From: Thermococcus peptonophilus
Lineage (GTDB): Archaea > Methanobacteriota_B > Thermococci > Thermococcales > Thermococcaceae
Direction of reading: 5' to 3'
Length of the DNA: 64,000 nucleotides
NCBI RefSeq assembly: GCF_001592435.1
Contig: NZ_CP014750.1
Span: 1,240,001-1,304,000, forward strand
Shown: positions 7,896 to 16,560 of the stretch, one piece after another
How the letters are laid out: each line of letters begins with the position of its first letter
How positions within the stretch are numbered: the stretch's first letter is position 1
The notes under the pieces: generated by a model
The model's input: only the letters and a program-made list of their open reading frames with translations
The model's database searches: none
What the model was told of the DNA's origin: nothing
Made by a program: the position numbers and the translations under genes

Positions 7896-8051
7896 TTTTT
7901 GGAGTAAAACAGAATTTAACAACTGCACAGGATTTGGAGCTAGAATTACCCACAGGCTGATTTTCAATAGCTTCAAAACTGCACAGCAAAACTCATATAT
8001 TTTGTGAGTAAGTTCTTTAAGTAGAGTATAAATCCAGAGAGGTGCGAGTGT

Positions 8052-10355
8052 ATGGATTTCAACAAAATTTTCAGGCCCAAAGTCGCGCTTCCCCTGATAA
8101 CTACCGTTGCGCTAATTTTCAGGCTAATCCCCATGAGGTTCAAGTACCTCCTCGGTTATGACCCATATTTTCACCTCGCGTACATAGAGGAGGCGTTAAA
8201 GGCGGGAAAATGGTTCAACTTCCTGACGATCGCCGGAGGTCCGTGGGGATTCCAGGTAAGGCATTTCCACCCCCTCGGTCTGTGGGCAGCACCCGCCTAC
8301 GTTTACAAAACCCTGAAAATTTTTGGCATCTCCCTCTACAATGCCTTCAGGATAACGCCGGTCATCTTCGGAGTTCTGACTGTTGTGTTATTCTACCTTG
8401 CCCTCCTGAAGCTTTACGGTGAAAAGGGAGCCTTTTTTGCATCGCTCTTCCTCGCGGTTAGCTTTGGTCATGTCTTTCGCTCAATGGCGGGCTACTACCG
8501 CGGCGACAACTACATGCTCTTCTGGTACTCGGTGGCCCTCTTCGGAATTGCACTCGCCATGGAGAAGAAGCACCCAAGATGGAGGTACAAAAGGCTGGCT
8601 TTCTACGTTATACCTGCCCTCGCGAGCGGCTTTGCGGCGGCTTTCTGGCAGGCATACTATCCGATTTTTGTGTTTCTTCTGGCCAACGGGGTCTTCCTGG
8701 GGGTGGGCGCTTTTCTCCTCGGCAGGGACAAGTACATCCTCGACGGGATAGCGCTAACGGTCTCCACTGCCTTTGGTGTCCTCATCGCAAACTACCTTGG
8801 AGGCAAGGTTGGATATGGGATGCTCGGATACGATCAGTGGCTGGGCAGAAAGGTTGCCGAGAAGTTCTCGCTCGAACTCACCACAATAAAGGACGCATAC
8901 CTTCTTTTCCACCTCAAGTATCTGGTGGCCCTCGCCCTGGTGGGACTCCTGGCCCTCTTCGCGCTATCAAAGTTCATCGGGGACAAAAGGCTGAGAGGCA
9001 TAACAGTTGTGGTGTTTGGAGCCATCGCCGTTTATCTCCTCCTAGCGAGGTTTGAGGGGCTGAAAGACCTCTCAACTGGCTTTGGAATATTCAAGAAGGT
9101 GCCAATCTCGGAGACCCATCCACCAACATTCGACGACCTCTGGAACGCGTTCGCATTGGGTCTTTTCATCGCCCCCCTCTTCTTCCTCCGGTTCAGACCC
9201 GGGAAAGTTAAGGTTCAGGACTTCATGCTCCTTGGGCTTGTTCTGCCCAGCCTGTACATGATCAGGACATGGACGAGGTTTCTCTTCATAGGTTCTATGG
9301 GAGTCGCCCTGATGGCAGGAATCGGATTGCTGGAGCTTTATGAAATTTTGTCGAGGTTTGATGGGAAAAAAGGACTCGCCCTGACACTTGGGCTCCTCGT
9401 CCTTATTCCAACTGTTGACGCGGCCTTTGGTCTTGAGAAAGTTGCTGCACAGAGGCCCTTCATGAACGAGCACTGGGAGAAGGCCCTAACTTGGCTCGGA
9501 GAAAACTCAAACAAAAACGACGTTGTCTTGGCCTGGTGGGACTACGGCCACTGGGTGACCTACTACGCCAGGAGGTCTCCCGTGGCCCAGGGAAGCCCGA
9601 ATGTAGCAGTGGCTCTGTACTACCTTGGCAAGCTTAATGAGAACTGGGCGATTAACCGTGGAGTTGACTACGTCATCGTTTCCTACTATGACTTCCTGAA
9701 GTTCGGTGCCATAGTGGACACAGCGAGGATGCATCCAAAGTACAACGTGAGCGAGAACTACGGCCTCGTTGTTCTGCCGATGGTTTCTTCAGTTGGGGCG
9801 CTCGTCTTCAGAAATGGTGGCTACATGGTCGTTGCGAGGCCGGGCGAGGAGTGGGACGTTGAGATAAACGTTAACGGTCACGTGTTCGCGCCGCGGGAGG
9901 TCTACGTTGAGTACGGGGATAAAATTATAAGACCAAACCTGGCTCCGTCAGAATCCGATGCGTACGTCTACATAAACCTCAACTATAACTACGCGGTCCT
10001 CATGAACGGTAATGCCTTCAACACAACCCTGGCGAGACTCTTCATAAGACCCGAAAATCCCTATGAGCTGGTTTACTCCGATGGAGGGCTGATAAAAATC
10101 CTGAGGCTTAAGCATCCGAACGTTGTAGTTAAAAGAACGGGTGGCGAGACACTCCTTCAGTTCGAGAACGCAACCGGGACGAGGCTCGGAATCTGGGGCT
10201 TCCTCGACAACGGTACGATGGTCTTCAAGAAGTGGTACAACGTTGAGGGGCTAAAAGAGTTTGAGCTACCCCCCAAGGTTAACGGGACTGTGATAAGGTA
10301 CGCTTACGCCGAAGGCAAGAAAATCGTGGATAGGGGAGTGTTCAGAAGGGACTGA
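8052..10355 (+). CDS. aglB: Oligosaccharyltransferase, STT3/AglB family
   Basis: Transfers lipid-linked oligosaccharide to Asn of surface proteins. The 767-residue protein has about 13 membrane helices in the first 450 residues, then a soluble domain. Visible catalytic features: 'GYDPYFHLAY' (first acidic loop), 'GYYRGDNYM' (second), 'PISETHPP' (the SVSE/TIxE-type loop) and WWDYG at 495-499. It is at the short end for Thermococcales AglB proteins, whose long form exceeds 900 residues. GGTGCGAG precedes the ATG. It is transcribed away from the rfb operon, with glycan genes on both sides. Confidence 0.93.
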   Translation: MDFNKIFRPKVALPLITTVALIFRLIPMRFKYLLGYDPYFHLAYIEEALKAGKWFNFLTIAGGPWGFQVRHFHPLGLWAAPAYVYKTLKIFGISLYNAFRITPVIFGVLTVVLFYLALLKLYGEKGAFFASLFLAVSFGHVFRSMAGYYRGDNYMLFWYSVALFGIALAMEKKHPRWRYKRLAFYVIPALASGFAAAFWQAYYPIFVFLLANGVFLGVGAFLLGRDKYILDGIALTVSTAFGVLIANYLGGKVGYGMLGYDQWLGRKVAEKFSLELTTIKDAYLLFHLKYLVALALVGLLALFALSKFIGDKRLRGITVVVFGAIAVYLLLARFEGLKDLSTGFGIFKKVPISETHPPTFDDLWNAFALGLFIAPLFFLRFRPGKVKVQDFMLLGLVLPSLYMIRTWTRFLFIGSMGVALMAGIGLLELYEILSRFDGKKGLALTLGLLVLIPTVDAAFGLEKVAAQRPFMNEHWEKALTWLGENSNKNDVVLAWWDYGHWVTYYARRSPVAQGSPNVAVALYYLGKLNENWAINRGVDYVIVSYYDFLKFGAIVDTARMHPKYNVSENYGLVVLPMVSSVGALVFRNGGYMVVARPGEEWDVEINVNGHVFAPREVYVEYGDKIIRPNLAPSESDAYVYINLNYNYAVLMNGNAFNTTLARLFIRPENPYELVYSDGGLIKILRLKHPNVVVKRTGGETLLQFENATGTRLGIWGFLDNGTMVFKKWYNVEGLKEFELPPKVNGTVIRYAYAEGKKIVDRGVFRRD

Positions 10356-10382
10356 CCTTACTTCTTTTTCAAAACTTCGCCC

Positions 10383-11267
10383 TTAAAGTCTTCCCAAAAA
10401 CTTGAGGATGTATATCCTCGTCCTCACGTCTAGGATTGAAGAGAGTATATCCCGGATGTTGCCCTTCATCATAGGGTTCAGCCTGAACGCCTCCAGTACT
10501 TCCCTCGCGCCGCTCTTATCGCCGCTGAAAAGCTTCAGTATCCCTATCTGCAGGAGGTGGTAGCTTAGAATCTTGGGGTTATGGCGTATATCTCCATGTG
10601 TCTCTATCATCCTGTACCGTCCGGCCAGGTACTTGGCAAAAGAAAACTGGCCGGGATGAATGGAATAGTCAACCAGCGGCTCGTCTATGGCTCCGAAACG
10701 GCAAACTTTGGCCATCCTCAGCCACATGTCCCAGTCCTCGCAGGTTACGAAGTCCTCTCTGAAGAGCCCAGCTCTCTTGAAGCACTTACGCCTCACCATT
10801 ATCGTGGATGTTCCGGTTATGTTGTCCTTCAAAAGATGCCCATAAACATCCCCACTCGCCTTAGGGTGCTTTATCCCCAGAACTTTGCCCCGTTCTAAGG
10901 AGTAATACGTGAAGGCCGTATAAACCAGCCCATAACCCGGAGGAAGTCTCTTAAAGGCCTCGATCTGCAGCTCAAGCTTGTTTTCCCTCCAGCGGTCGTC
11001 ATCGTCGAGGAATGCTATGAACTCCCCTCTGGCCTTCAAAACACCGAGGTTGCGGGCGTTCGCTATGCCTTTCCCACGCTGGGGGATGTATCTGAGCCTT
11101 CCGTCCCCGAAGGAACGCACGAGTTCCCTCGTTGATTCCCTCCGGGCTCCATCAACAATCAAGACCTCAAAATCGTCGAAAGTCTGGTTTAATACGCTGT
11201 CTATGGCCCTTTTCAGGAGCTCGTCCCGGTTGTATGTGGGTATTATTACTGATACTCTCAGAGGCAT
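10383..11267 (-). CDS. Family 2 glycosyltransferase
   Basis: A 294-residue GT-A fold enzyme. 'VSVIIPTYNRDELLKRAIDSVLNQ' in its first 30 residues and 'FIAFLDDDDRW' (the DxD metal site) identify GT2. 'CEDWDMWLRMAK' gives the later acidic catalytic region. The last 80 residues are helical and not recognisable. It is the last gene of a leftward block with two phosphatase-superfamily proteins and another GT2. The sugar and acceptor are unknown. Confidence 0.88.
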   Translation of the reverse strand: MPLRVSVIIPTYNRDELLKRAIDSVLNQTFDDFEVLIVDGARRESTRELVRSFGDGRLRYIPQRGKGIANARNLGVLKARGEFIAFLDDDDRWRENKLELQIEAFKRLPPGYGLVYTAFTYYSLERGKVLGIKHPKASGDVYGHLLKDNITGTSTIMVRRKCFKRAGLFREDFVTCEDWDMWLRMAKVCRFGAIDEPLVDYSIHPGQFSFAKYLAGRYRMIETHGDIRHNPKILSYHLLQIGILKLFSGDKSGAREVLEAFRLNPMMKGNIRDILSSILDVRTRIYILKFLGRL

Positions 11268-11314
11268 ACGGGAAGTTCAGGGCAGGAGCCTTAATAATGG
11301 TTGCGGGGAAAAGC

Positions 11315-12571
11315 TCACGGAACAACTGCCATCCCCAGGTGCTTGAGGAGTATCTTTTTGGCGGTCTTCTCAAAGTCTCTCTTTTCGCTGGCAATTCTTT
11401 CGAACTTCCAGTCCTCGACGTTGAAGACCGCCGTGCCCTCGGGGTGATATAGCTTTATCCTGTACTTCTCAAGTTCCTGAACCACTGAAAGCTTGTCCTT
11501 TGAGAGGCTGGGGTAAGGATAGTGTGTCCCAAAGGTCTCGGCGATTGCATAGCCTGGAGAAGCAGGAAGAGAGTTACTCGTCACTAAACTCAGAATGAGG
11601 CCCTTTATCCTTGACAGACTGAAGTAGCCCTCAACGGGGGGGACTTCTGAAGGTAATCTGAGGAGTAGAGGAACCCTCAAAAGCTCATCATCGAGGAAGA
11701 CTCCATGTCCGAGCCTCCCGTCCTCACCGAGGAGCTGGCCGTGGTCGCTTGTGACTATAACTATCGAGTTGTTTAATAGGTGCCTCTCATCCATCCTCTT
11801 CAGTATCTCAACGAGTTTCCTCTCCAGGTAGTCAACTTGCCGCTGGTATCCCTTTCTCCACTTTTCAACGAGCTCTGGCTCTTCACCGAGGAGCCTGTTA
11901 ATAACTGGTGCATCCGTGAAGCCCTCAAAGAGAGAGTACGGTTCGTGGACCTCCATGAGGTTCATGAAAACGTAAGAAGGACGAGAAAATTCCAGCTCGC
12001 TGACAAGCTCTGCCGTAATCTTTGCCCCCTTATCAACCGGCCAGCCCTCCTTGTACCTGCTCAGGATTCTGGCCAAAACCTTGAGCGGCAATTTGACCTT
12101 TTTCTCCTTAAGGAGCGCTAATAGAAGTTCCAGAGCGCTCTTAGGGTTGTATTTCTTGAGAACTCTGTTAAGTTCTTCTCTGTCCTTGTCCTCTATGAGA
12201 GGTTTAAGGGTGTCGTGGAACTCGCGGAAGGACTTCAGGCCAAAGTCTGGACTCAGAAAGAAGTTGGCTGTGAGGTTGTATGTCCTGTAACCGGCAGAGG
12301 AAAGTATTTCGTGGAGGTAAGTCCCATCCTCCCTGAACCTTATGTCTGGAAGCTTTCTCTTCCGACTCTCGTGAATCCTGTGGTAGAAGGGATACAGTCC
12401 GGTGAACATCGATGCGTGGCTCGGTATGGTCCATGGAGAGGGGGCGATTGCCCCCTCCACGCTGGAGAACCCGAACTCCTTGGTAAGTCTTCTCTCTATC
12501 CTCTCTGAGTAGTCCTTTCTCAGCGTGTCGAGGACGATCAGGATAACGTTGGGCCTATCCACGGAGCTCAC
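11315..12571 (-). CDS. Sulfatase-fold alkaline phosphatase superfamily protein
   Basis: A 418-residue protein starting (GTG) MSSVDRPNVILIVLDTLRKDY. The N-terminal 'LIVLDTLR' metal site, 'SPWTIPSHASMFTGLYP' and 'VIVTSDHGQLLGE' are the core motifs of sulfatases and phosphoglycerol transferases. The position where sulfatases need Cys or Ser (C-x-P-S-R) carries Thr (T-I-P-S-H), as in LtaS-type phosphoglycerol transferases. I therefore favour phosphoester or phosphodiester chemistry on a glycan rather than sulfate removal. There is no signal peptide or membrane helix, so it acts in the cytoplasm. It overlaps the next gene upstream by 17 bases. Confidence 0.8.
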   Translation of the reverse strand: MSSVDRPNVILIVLDTLRKDYSERIERRLTKEFGFSSVEGAIAPSPWTIPSHASMFTGLYPFYHRIHESRKRKLPDIRFREDGTYLHEILSSAGYRTYNLTANFFLSPDFGLKSFREFHDTLKPLIEDKDREELNRVLKKYNPKSALELLLALLKEKKVKLPLKVLARILSRYKEGWPVDKGAKITAELVSELEFSRPSYVFMNLMEVHEPYSLFEGFTDAPVINRLLGEEPELVEKWRKGYQRQVDYLERKLVEILKRMDERHLLNNSIVIVTSDHGQLLGEDGRLGHGVFLDDELLRVPLLLRLPSEVPPVEGYFSLSRIKGLILSLVTSNSLPASPGYAIAETFGTHYPYPSLSKDKLSVVQELEKYRIKLYHPEGTAVFNVEDWKFERIASEKRDFEKTAKKILLKHLGMAVVP

Positions 12572-13505
12572 TCTCCCTCACAGGCACGAGCTTCCTTGCA
12601 TTTCTAATCCGCTCTAGCTTTTTTAAGTTGCTCGCCAGGCTCATGTCAGTTCTTATAAACTCCCTTAGCGCAATGTTTTCCAGTCTCTTCTCCCCCAATT
12701 TAAAGGCTTTTATATAGCCTGCAACAAGGCCGTAGGCCTTCAGCGGGTTCGAGGGGAACAGGATTACACTCCTAGCCAATAAGGAGGTAAAGGACGTCCC
12801 AAGCTTGTAGTTCGACCAGCCGAGCATCTCGTAGCCCCTCAGGAAGCCGAACCGCCCCTCGGTCTCCCTGAGCTGAACGGCTATCGCATCAACTACTTGG
12901 GCGGTCTCCCAGCCGAGGAGCCTCGCGAGGTAGTATGAAACCGTGTCGGGACTCGGTCCCAGCCGGTAGCCGCCGACTTCCCTGAAGCACTCCCTCCTAA
13001 AGAGCCTCGGGCTCCCCTTGGGTCTCGCTGGGTCTGTTCCCTCCCAAACGAGACGGCCGTTCCTGATGTAGTACCCCCCGCCGCTGAGTATCCCGAGGCG
13101 CTCGTTTTCGTGAAAAGCCCGTATCAGCTTCTCGAAGAACCTGCGTTCAAGTACGAAGTCAGCGTCGAGAACCCCGATGTAGCCGAAGGGGATTCTCTTC
13201 CCGATCGCGTAGCTGATAGCCACTCCGAAGCCCCTTCTAACAACGTCGGAATAGCGGTACCTCAGGTCGTACCCAACAGCCCTGTCCTTCAGGTGGATAA
13301 CCTTAATCCATCCGTGTTCCCTGGCGAGGTCTTCGGCTATTTCGCCCGTCCTGTCGTTGCTGTTGTCGTCAACGATCACCCAGAGCCTCGGCCTGACGCT
13401 TTGGTTGATGACGCTCCTGGCTAGGAGGGGAAGGTTCTCCTCTTCGTTTTTGGCCGGGGTAACTATTATGTAGCCCCAGCTCTTCGAGCTCCTATACCTC
13501 ACCAT
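12555..13505 (-). CDS. Family 2 glycosyltransferase
   Basis: GT2 enzyme of 316 residues. It shows 'IIVTPAKNEEENLPLLARSV', 'WVIVDDNSNDRTGEIAED', 'GVLDADFVLE' (DxD) and 'RLFRRECFREVGGY', the standard order for this family. The C-terminal segment is hydrophobic and basic. It overlaps both neighbours, which implies one mRNA for four genes from 14358 to 10383. The donor and acceptor cannot be deduced. Confidence 0.87.
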   Translation of the reverse strand: MVRYRSSKSWGYIIVTPAKNEEENLPLLARSVINQSVRPRLWVIVDDNSNDRTGEIAEDLAREHGWIKVIHLKDRAVGYDLRYRYSDVVRRGFGVAISYAIGKRIPFGYIGVLDADFVLERRFFEKLIRAFHENERLGILSGGGYYIRNGRLVWEGTDPARPKGSPRLFRRECFREVGGYRLGPSPDTVSYYLARLLGWETAQVVDAIAVQLRETEGRFGFLRGYEMLGWSNYKLGTSFTSLLARSVILFPSNPLKAYGLVAGYIKAFKLGEKRLENIALREFIRTDMSLASNLKKLERIRNARKLVPVRESELRG

Positions 13506-14358
13506 CTCCCTTCGCCCTTCTGACGATAAGTCTGAAGAGATCCTGGGGCTTCTCTATGGTTTCCCCAGTGTTGCTACTGAAAAATCCATGGTCGGAATGG
13601 TCTCCACCCCTCGGATCGCCGGGGATTGGTTCCATCCCGTGGTCTGAGATTATGTAGAGAATGTCTCCATCATCGAGCTTTTCTGAAATCTTTTTGGCGA
13701 GTTTATTGAGGTCAATGTAAACGTTCATCAACCTGAGCTTTTTCCTTATCAGGAAGTGTGAGAGCTCATCTAGGAATGGTGTGTACCAGAAGATTAGCTC
13801 GTAGTTCCCTTCTAGGGCCTCAAATAGGGCTTTTCTATCGTTTTCATACGTTCGCATTGCGTACTCGATAAGGGGCTTCAAATTGCCCTTAACGGCCTCT
13901 TTCATAACTTCCTTGACTTCTGGGGTTGAGACGTTTCTCCCGTAAGATGGCACCCCATTAGTCCAGCTCTTCTCGAAGTAGTCAAAGATTGTCTTGTACT
14001 TCTTTGTACGAAGGAGGTAGTTGTAAGTCTCTTTGAAGGGATCAGGAGTCATGGCGTCGCCGATTCGCTTCCTGATTGAGAGGGGGAGTATTTTAGCTGC
14101 GAGTTTGACATACCATGGTGTCTTTACTTTCGTTATGTTTCCCTTGTTGGCAATAAACTTCTGTCTCTTGATGAAGGGTTCCTCTATCTCTGGAATCTTC
14201 CGCCCGGTAAGCATGGCCGCCCATATTGGAGGCGTTACTATAACTTCAAAATCGGATAAGTCGGTTTTGGTATACGCCTCCTGCTTAAGGTGCTTTAAGT
14301 CCCACTCATCAACTAGGTTATATTCGAGTCCGTCTATGCCGAGTATCACAACTTTCAT
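13492..14358 (-). CDS. Nucleotide pyrophosphatase/phosphodiesterase-like protein
   Basis: A 288-residue member of the alkaline phosphatase superfamily. 'ILGIDGLEYNLVDEW' is the first metal site, 'TPPIWAAMLTG' provides the Thr nucleophile, and 'YIISDHGMEPIPG' and 'GGDHSDHGFF' complete the metal ligands. It resembles type I phosphodiesterase/nucleotide pyrophosphatase proteins. A good site (GGTGGGGAC) precedes the ATG. It is the first gene of the leftward block, divergent from the A+T-rich glycan genes. The substrate is unknown; a nucleotide-sugar or glycan phosphodiester is plausible. Confidence 0.8.
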   Translation of the reverse strand: MKVVILGIDGLEYNLVDEWDLKHLKQEAYTKTDLSDFEVIVTPPIWAAMLTGRKIPEIEEPFIKRQKFIANKGNITKVKTPWYVKLAAKILPLSIRKRIGDAMTPDPFKETYNYLLRTKKYKTIFDYFEKSWTNGVPSYGRNVSTPEVKEVMKEAVKGNLKPLIEYAMRTYENDRKALFEALEGNYELIFWYTPFLDELSHFLIRKKLRLMNVYIDLNKLAKKISEKLDDGDILYIISDHGMEPIPGDPRGGDHSDHGFFSSNTGETIEKPQDLFRLIVRRAKGDGEV

Positions 14359-14381
14359 TTTGTCCCCACCAACATCGGATC

Positions 14382-14426
14382 ACATTTCAAGCGTTGTACC
14401 CCCGTTACATTTTTAAGCGTTGTTCC
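14382..14426. repeat. Tandem promoter-proximal repeat
   Basis: ACATTTCAAGCGTTGTACC (14382-14400) and ACATTTTTAAGCGTTGTTCC (14407-14426) differ by two substitutions and one extra base. The second contains the TATA-like TTTTTAAGC that should drive the next gene. The pair lies between divergent operons. Confidence 0.65.
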
Positions 14427-14432
14427 ATACAT

Positions 14433-15587
14433 ATGCCCGTGGAAAATGTAATCATTATAATGCCATACTCTGAAAAACCTATTGGGGGAAGAGAGACTGT
14501 TGCATACAATACTGTGGTTGGGTTGTCCTTAAATGAGGGATTACTCAAAGAGAATGGTCTTTTTATTGAAATCCTTTCACTTTCAAAACGTTCCCCAGGC
14601 TTTAAGAGGGTTGCGGAACGTGTGACAGTTCGGCGTGTTCCAGTATTTATTGGTGTTAATGATTTAATAATGTCCCTTAGGCTTCTCCAGATGAAAGGAA
14701 AACTTGACTTGCTCCATGACAATGACCTGTATTCTTGCTTCTTTTCATGTTCTTCGGATATTCCAGTTGTTTATACGTTGCATAGCATGTTTTGGAAAGT
14801 CAAAACTATGACGCGGTTGCCTATGTTGAAGCTTTACCATTGGTATAATATACGGAAGTTTTTTGCATTGTATCCCCGACTTAGGGGTTTCGTGGCAATA
14901 TCACGGGCAATTATTAATGAACTTAAATCTAGAGGTATTTATGAAGAAAATATCCCTACGAGTGTCATTGAAAATCCTGTGAATGTGGATCTTTTTAAAA
15001 TACCTGAAAGAGAGATCTCAGATCCTCCTACAATTATGTACCCTGCATTAATAAGGCCTTTAAAGAACCAGCTAACCCTTTTAAGAGCGATCAAATTGCT
15101 AAGGGAGGAAGGATTTCGCGTAAATTTAGAGCTTATTGGGAGTATTAAGGACATGAAATATTATTTTAAAATTCGTAAATTTATCAAAGAGGAAGGGCTT
15201 AAGGATAGTGTGAGAATTGTACCCGGAGTTTCATATGATACTATGGTGAAGTATTATGCTAGGAGTGATATTGTAGTTGTTCCATCTTTACAGGAGAGTT
15301 TCGGGATGGTAGTCCCTGAAGCAATGGCAGCGGGGAGGCCTATAGTTGCATCAAACATACCTGCATTCAGAGAAAAAATCGAGAACAGAAGAGATGGCAT
15401 TCTCATAGATCCTAAAGATCCAGAGGATATTTCTGAAAAGATTGGCAACATTATTAATTCCTACTCGCTCCAGAGAAAGATCGCGAGGCGTGCAAAAAGA
15501 AAAGCTGTTAATAGGTGGCATCCAAAGATTGTGGCGAGAAAATTAATAGGATTTTATTTGGAGGTATCTATGGAGGGAAACACATGA
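14433..15587 (+). CDS. Family 4 glycosyltransferase
   Basis: GT-B fold retaining glycosyltransferase of 384 residues. The C-terminal domain has 'GSIKDMKYYFKIRKFIKEEG' and the E-x7-E motif 'PSLQESFGMVVPEAMAAGRP', diagnostic of GT4. The N-terminal 'YSEKPIGGRETVAYNT' is the usual acceptor-side loop. I start at the ATG 14433 because a TATA-like element at 14410-14418 suggests a leaderless mRNA; a frame from 14394 would run through the promoter. Base composition is visibly A+T-rich relative to the genes before 14.4 kb, suggesting transfer. Confidence 0.85.
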   Translation: MPVENVIIIMPYSEKPIGGRETVAYNTVVGLSLNEGLLKENGLFIEILSLSKRSPGFKRVAERVTVRRVPVFIGVNDLIMSLRLLQMKGKLDLLHDNDLYSCFFSCSSDIPVVYTLHSMFWKVKTMTRLPMLKLYHWYNIRKFFALYPRLRGFVAISRAIINELKSRGIYEENIPTSVIENPVNVDLFKIPEREISDPPTIMYPALIRPLKNQLTLLRAIKLLREEGFRVNLELIGSIKDMKYYFKIRKFIKEEGLKDSVRIVPGVSYDTMVKYYARSDIVVVPSLQESFGMVVPEAMAAGRPIVASNIPAFREKIENRRDGILIDPKDPEDISEKIGNIINSYSLQRKIARRAKRKAVNRWHPKIVARKLIGFYLEVSMEGNT

Positions 15588-16558
15588 AGGAAGGTCTTGT
15601 GTCTGTTATTATGCCTGTGTACATGGACTACCCGTATATTATCAAAACCTTGGATAGTATAATATCCCAAACGTATAGGCCAATTGAAGTTTTAATAGTT
15701 TATACCCCAGGAGACGAAAAAACCCTAGACGTCATTGAAAATGCGTCTCAAAACTATGAATTTATTCGAATACTAGAAAGCGAAGCTAGAGGTCCCTCAC
15801 CGGCAAGAAATATTGGCATTCGGAAATCGAGAGGAGAATATATTGTGTTCATTGATGCTGATGATTACTGGGATAGCAACTTTTTGGACGCATGTATTAG
15901 GGCTATAAAAGAATACTCAGCAGATACATGTGTTACAGACTATTACATTATCTTTGAAAATGGAAAGAGGAATAGGGTAGCAAATTTAGTCAAATTCCCT
16001 ACTGTCCTCGACTTTCTCAATGAGAAAGCATGGATTCGAGCTGGGAATTCAGTTCTGTCCTCTAAAATAATAAAAAAAACAGGCATAAGATTTAGGGAAT
16101 CGTTATTTTATGGGGAAGATACTTTGTTTTTCTTAATGTACCTCCTTAATGCTCAAAAGGTAGTTTCTGTCCAAGAACCATTGTTCTATAAAACCATAAG
16201 AAAAGGATCTATAACAACAGATGCCGAGCTTGTTACTCGCCGGATAGAACAGGCAATACTCTCTGCAAAGATTTTTGAATCATATGTCCTGTTAAGGAGT
16301 TTTGAAAACAGTAATGAGATACTTAGAGCCTTTTATAGGCGGAAACTTCCAAGGGATAAGTTAATCTCAAATATAAGAATGGCTAAAGATAGGTTAAAGG
16401 CCATCGAACTTTTCCTTAGGTACTGGAGATATCTGAGTAAGTTTGATATAGGATTTGATTATTATTCTCTGAGTGCTGTAGTCTCCTTGATTGATGTATT
16501 CATTCCAGGAACACAAAGATTATTAAGTTACCTCTTTGATATACTAAGGAGGATGTAG
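15584..16558 (+). CDS. Family 2 glycosyltransferase
   Basis: A 324-residue GT2 protein: 'VSVIMPVYMDYPYIIKTLDS', 'PSPARNIGIRKSRGEYI' and 'FIDADDYWDS' (DxD). The ATG at 15584 overlaps the previous stop as ATGA and has GGAGGG before it. A frame from 15515 runs through the previous gene and is rejected. A+T-rich like its neighbours. It probably adds a sugar to the same surface glycan as the preceding GT4. Confidence 0.87.
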   Translation: MKEGLVSVIMPVYMDYPYIIKTLDSIISQTYRPIEVLIVYTPGDEKTLDVIENASQNYEFIRILESEARGPSPARNIGIRKSRGEYIVFIDADDYWDSNFLDACIRAIKEYSADTCVTDYYIIFENGKRNRVANLVKFPTVLDFLNEKAWIRAGNSVLSSKIIKKTGIRFRESLFYGEDTLFFLMYLLNAQKVVSVQEPLFYKTIRKGSITTDAELVTRRIEQAILSAKIFESYVLLRSFENSNEILRAFYRRKLPRDKLISNIRMAKDRLKAIELFLRYWRYLSKFDIGFDYYSLSAVVSLIDVFIPGTQRLLSYLFDILRRM

Positions 16559-16560
16559 GG

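Noticed and set aside
11315-12571. Sulfatase annotation by fold alone
   Set aside because: The formylglycine position is Thr rather than Cys or Ser, so sulfate ester cleavage is not supported.
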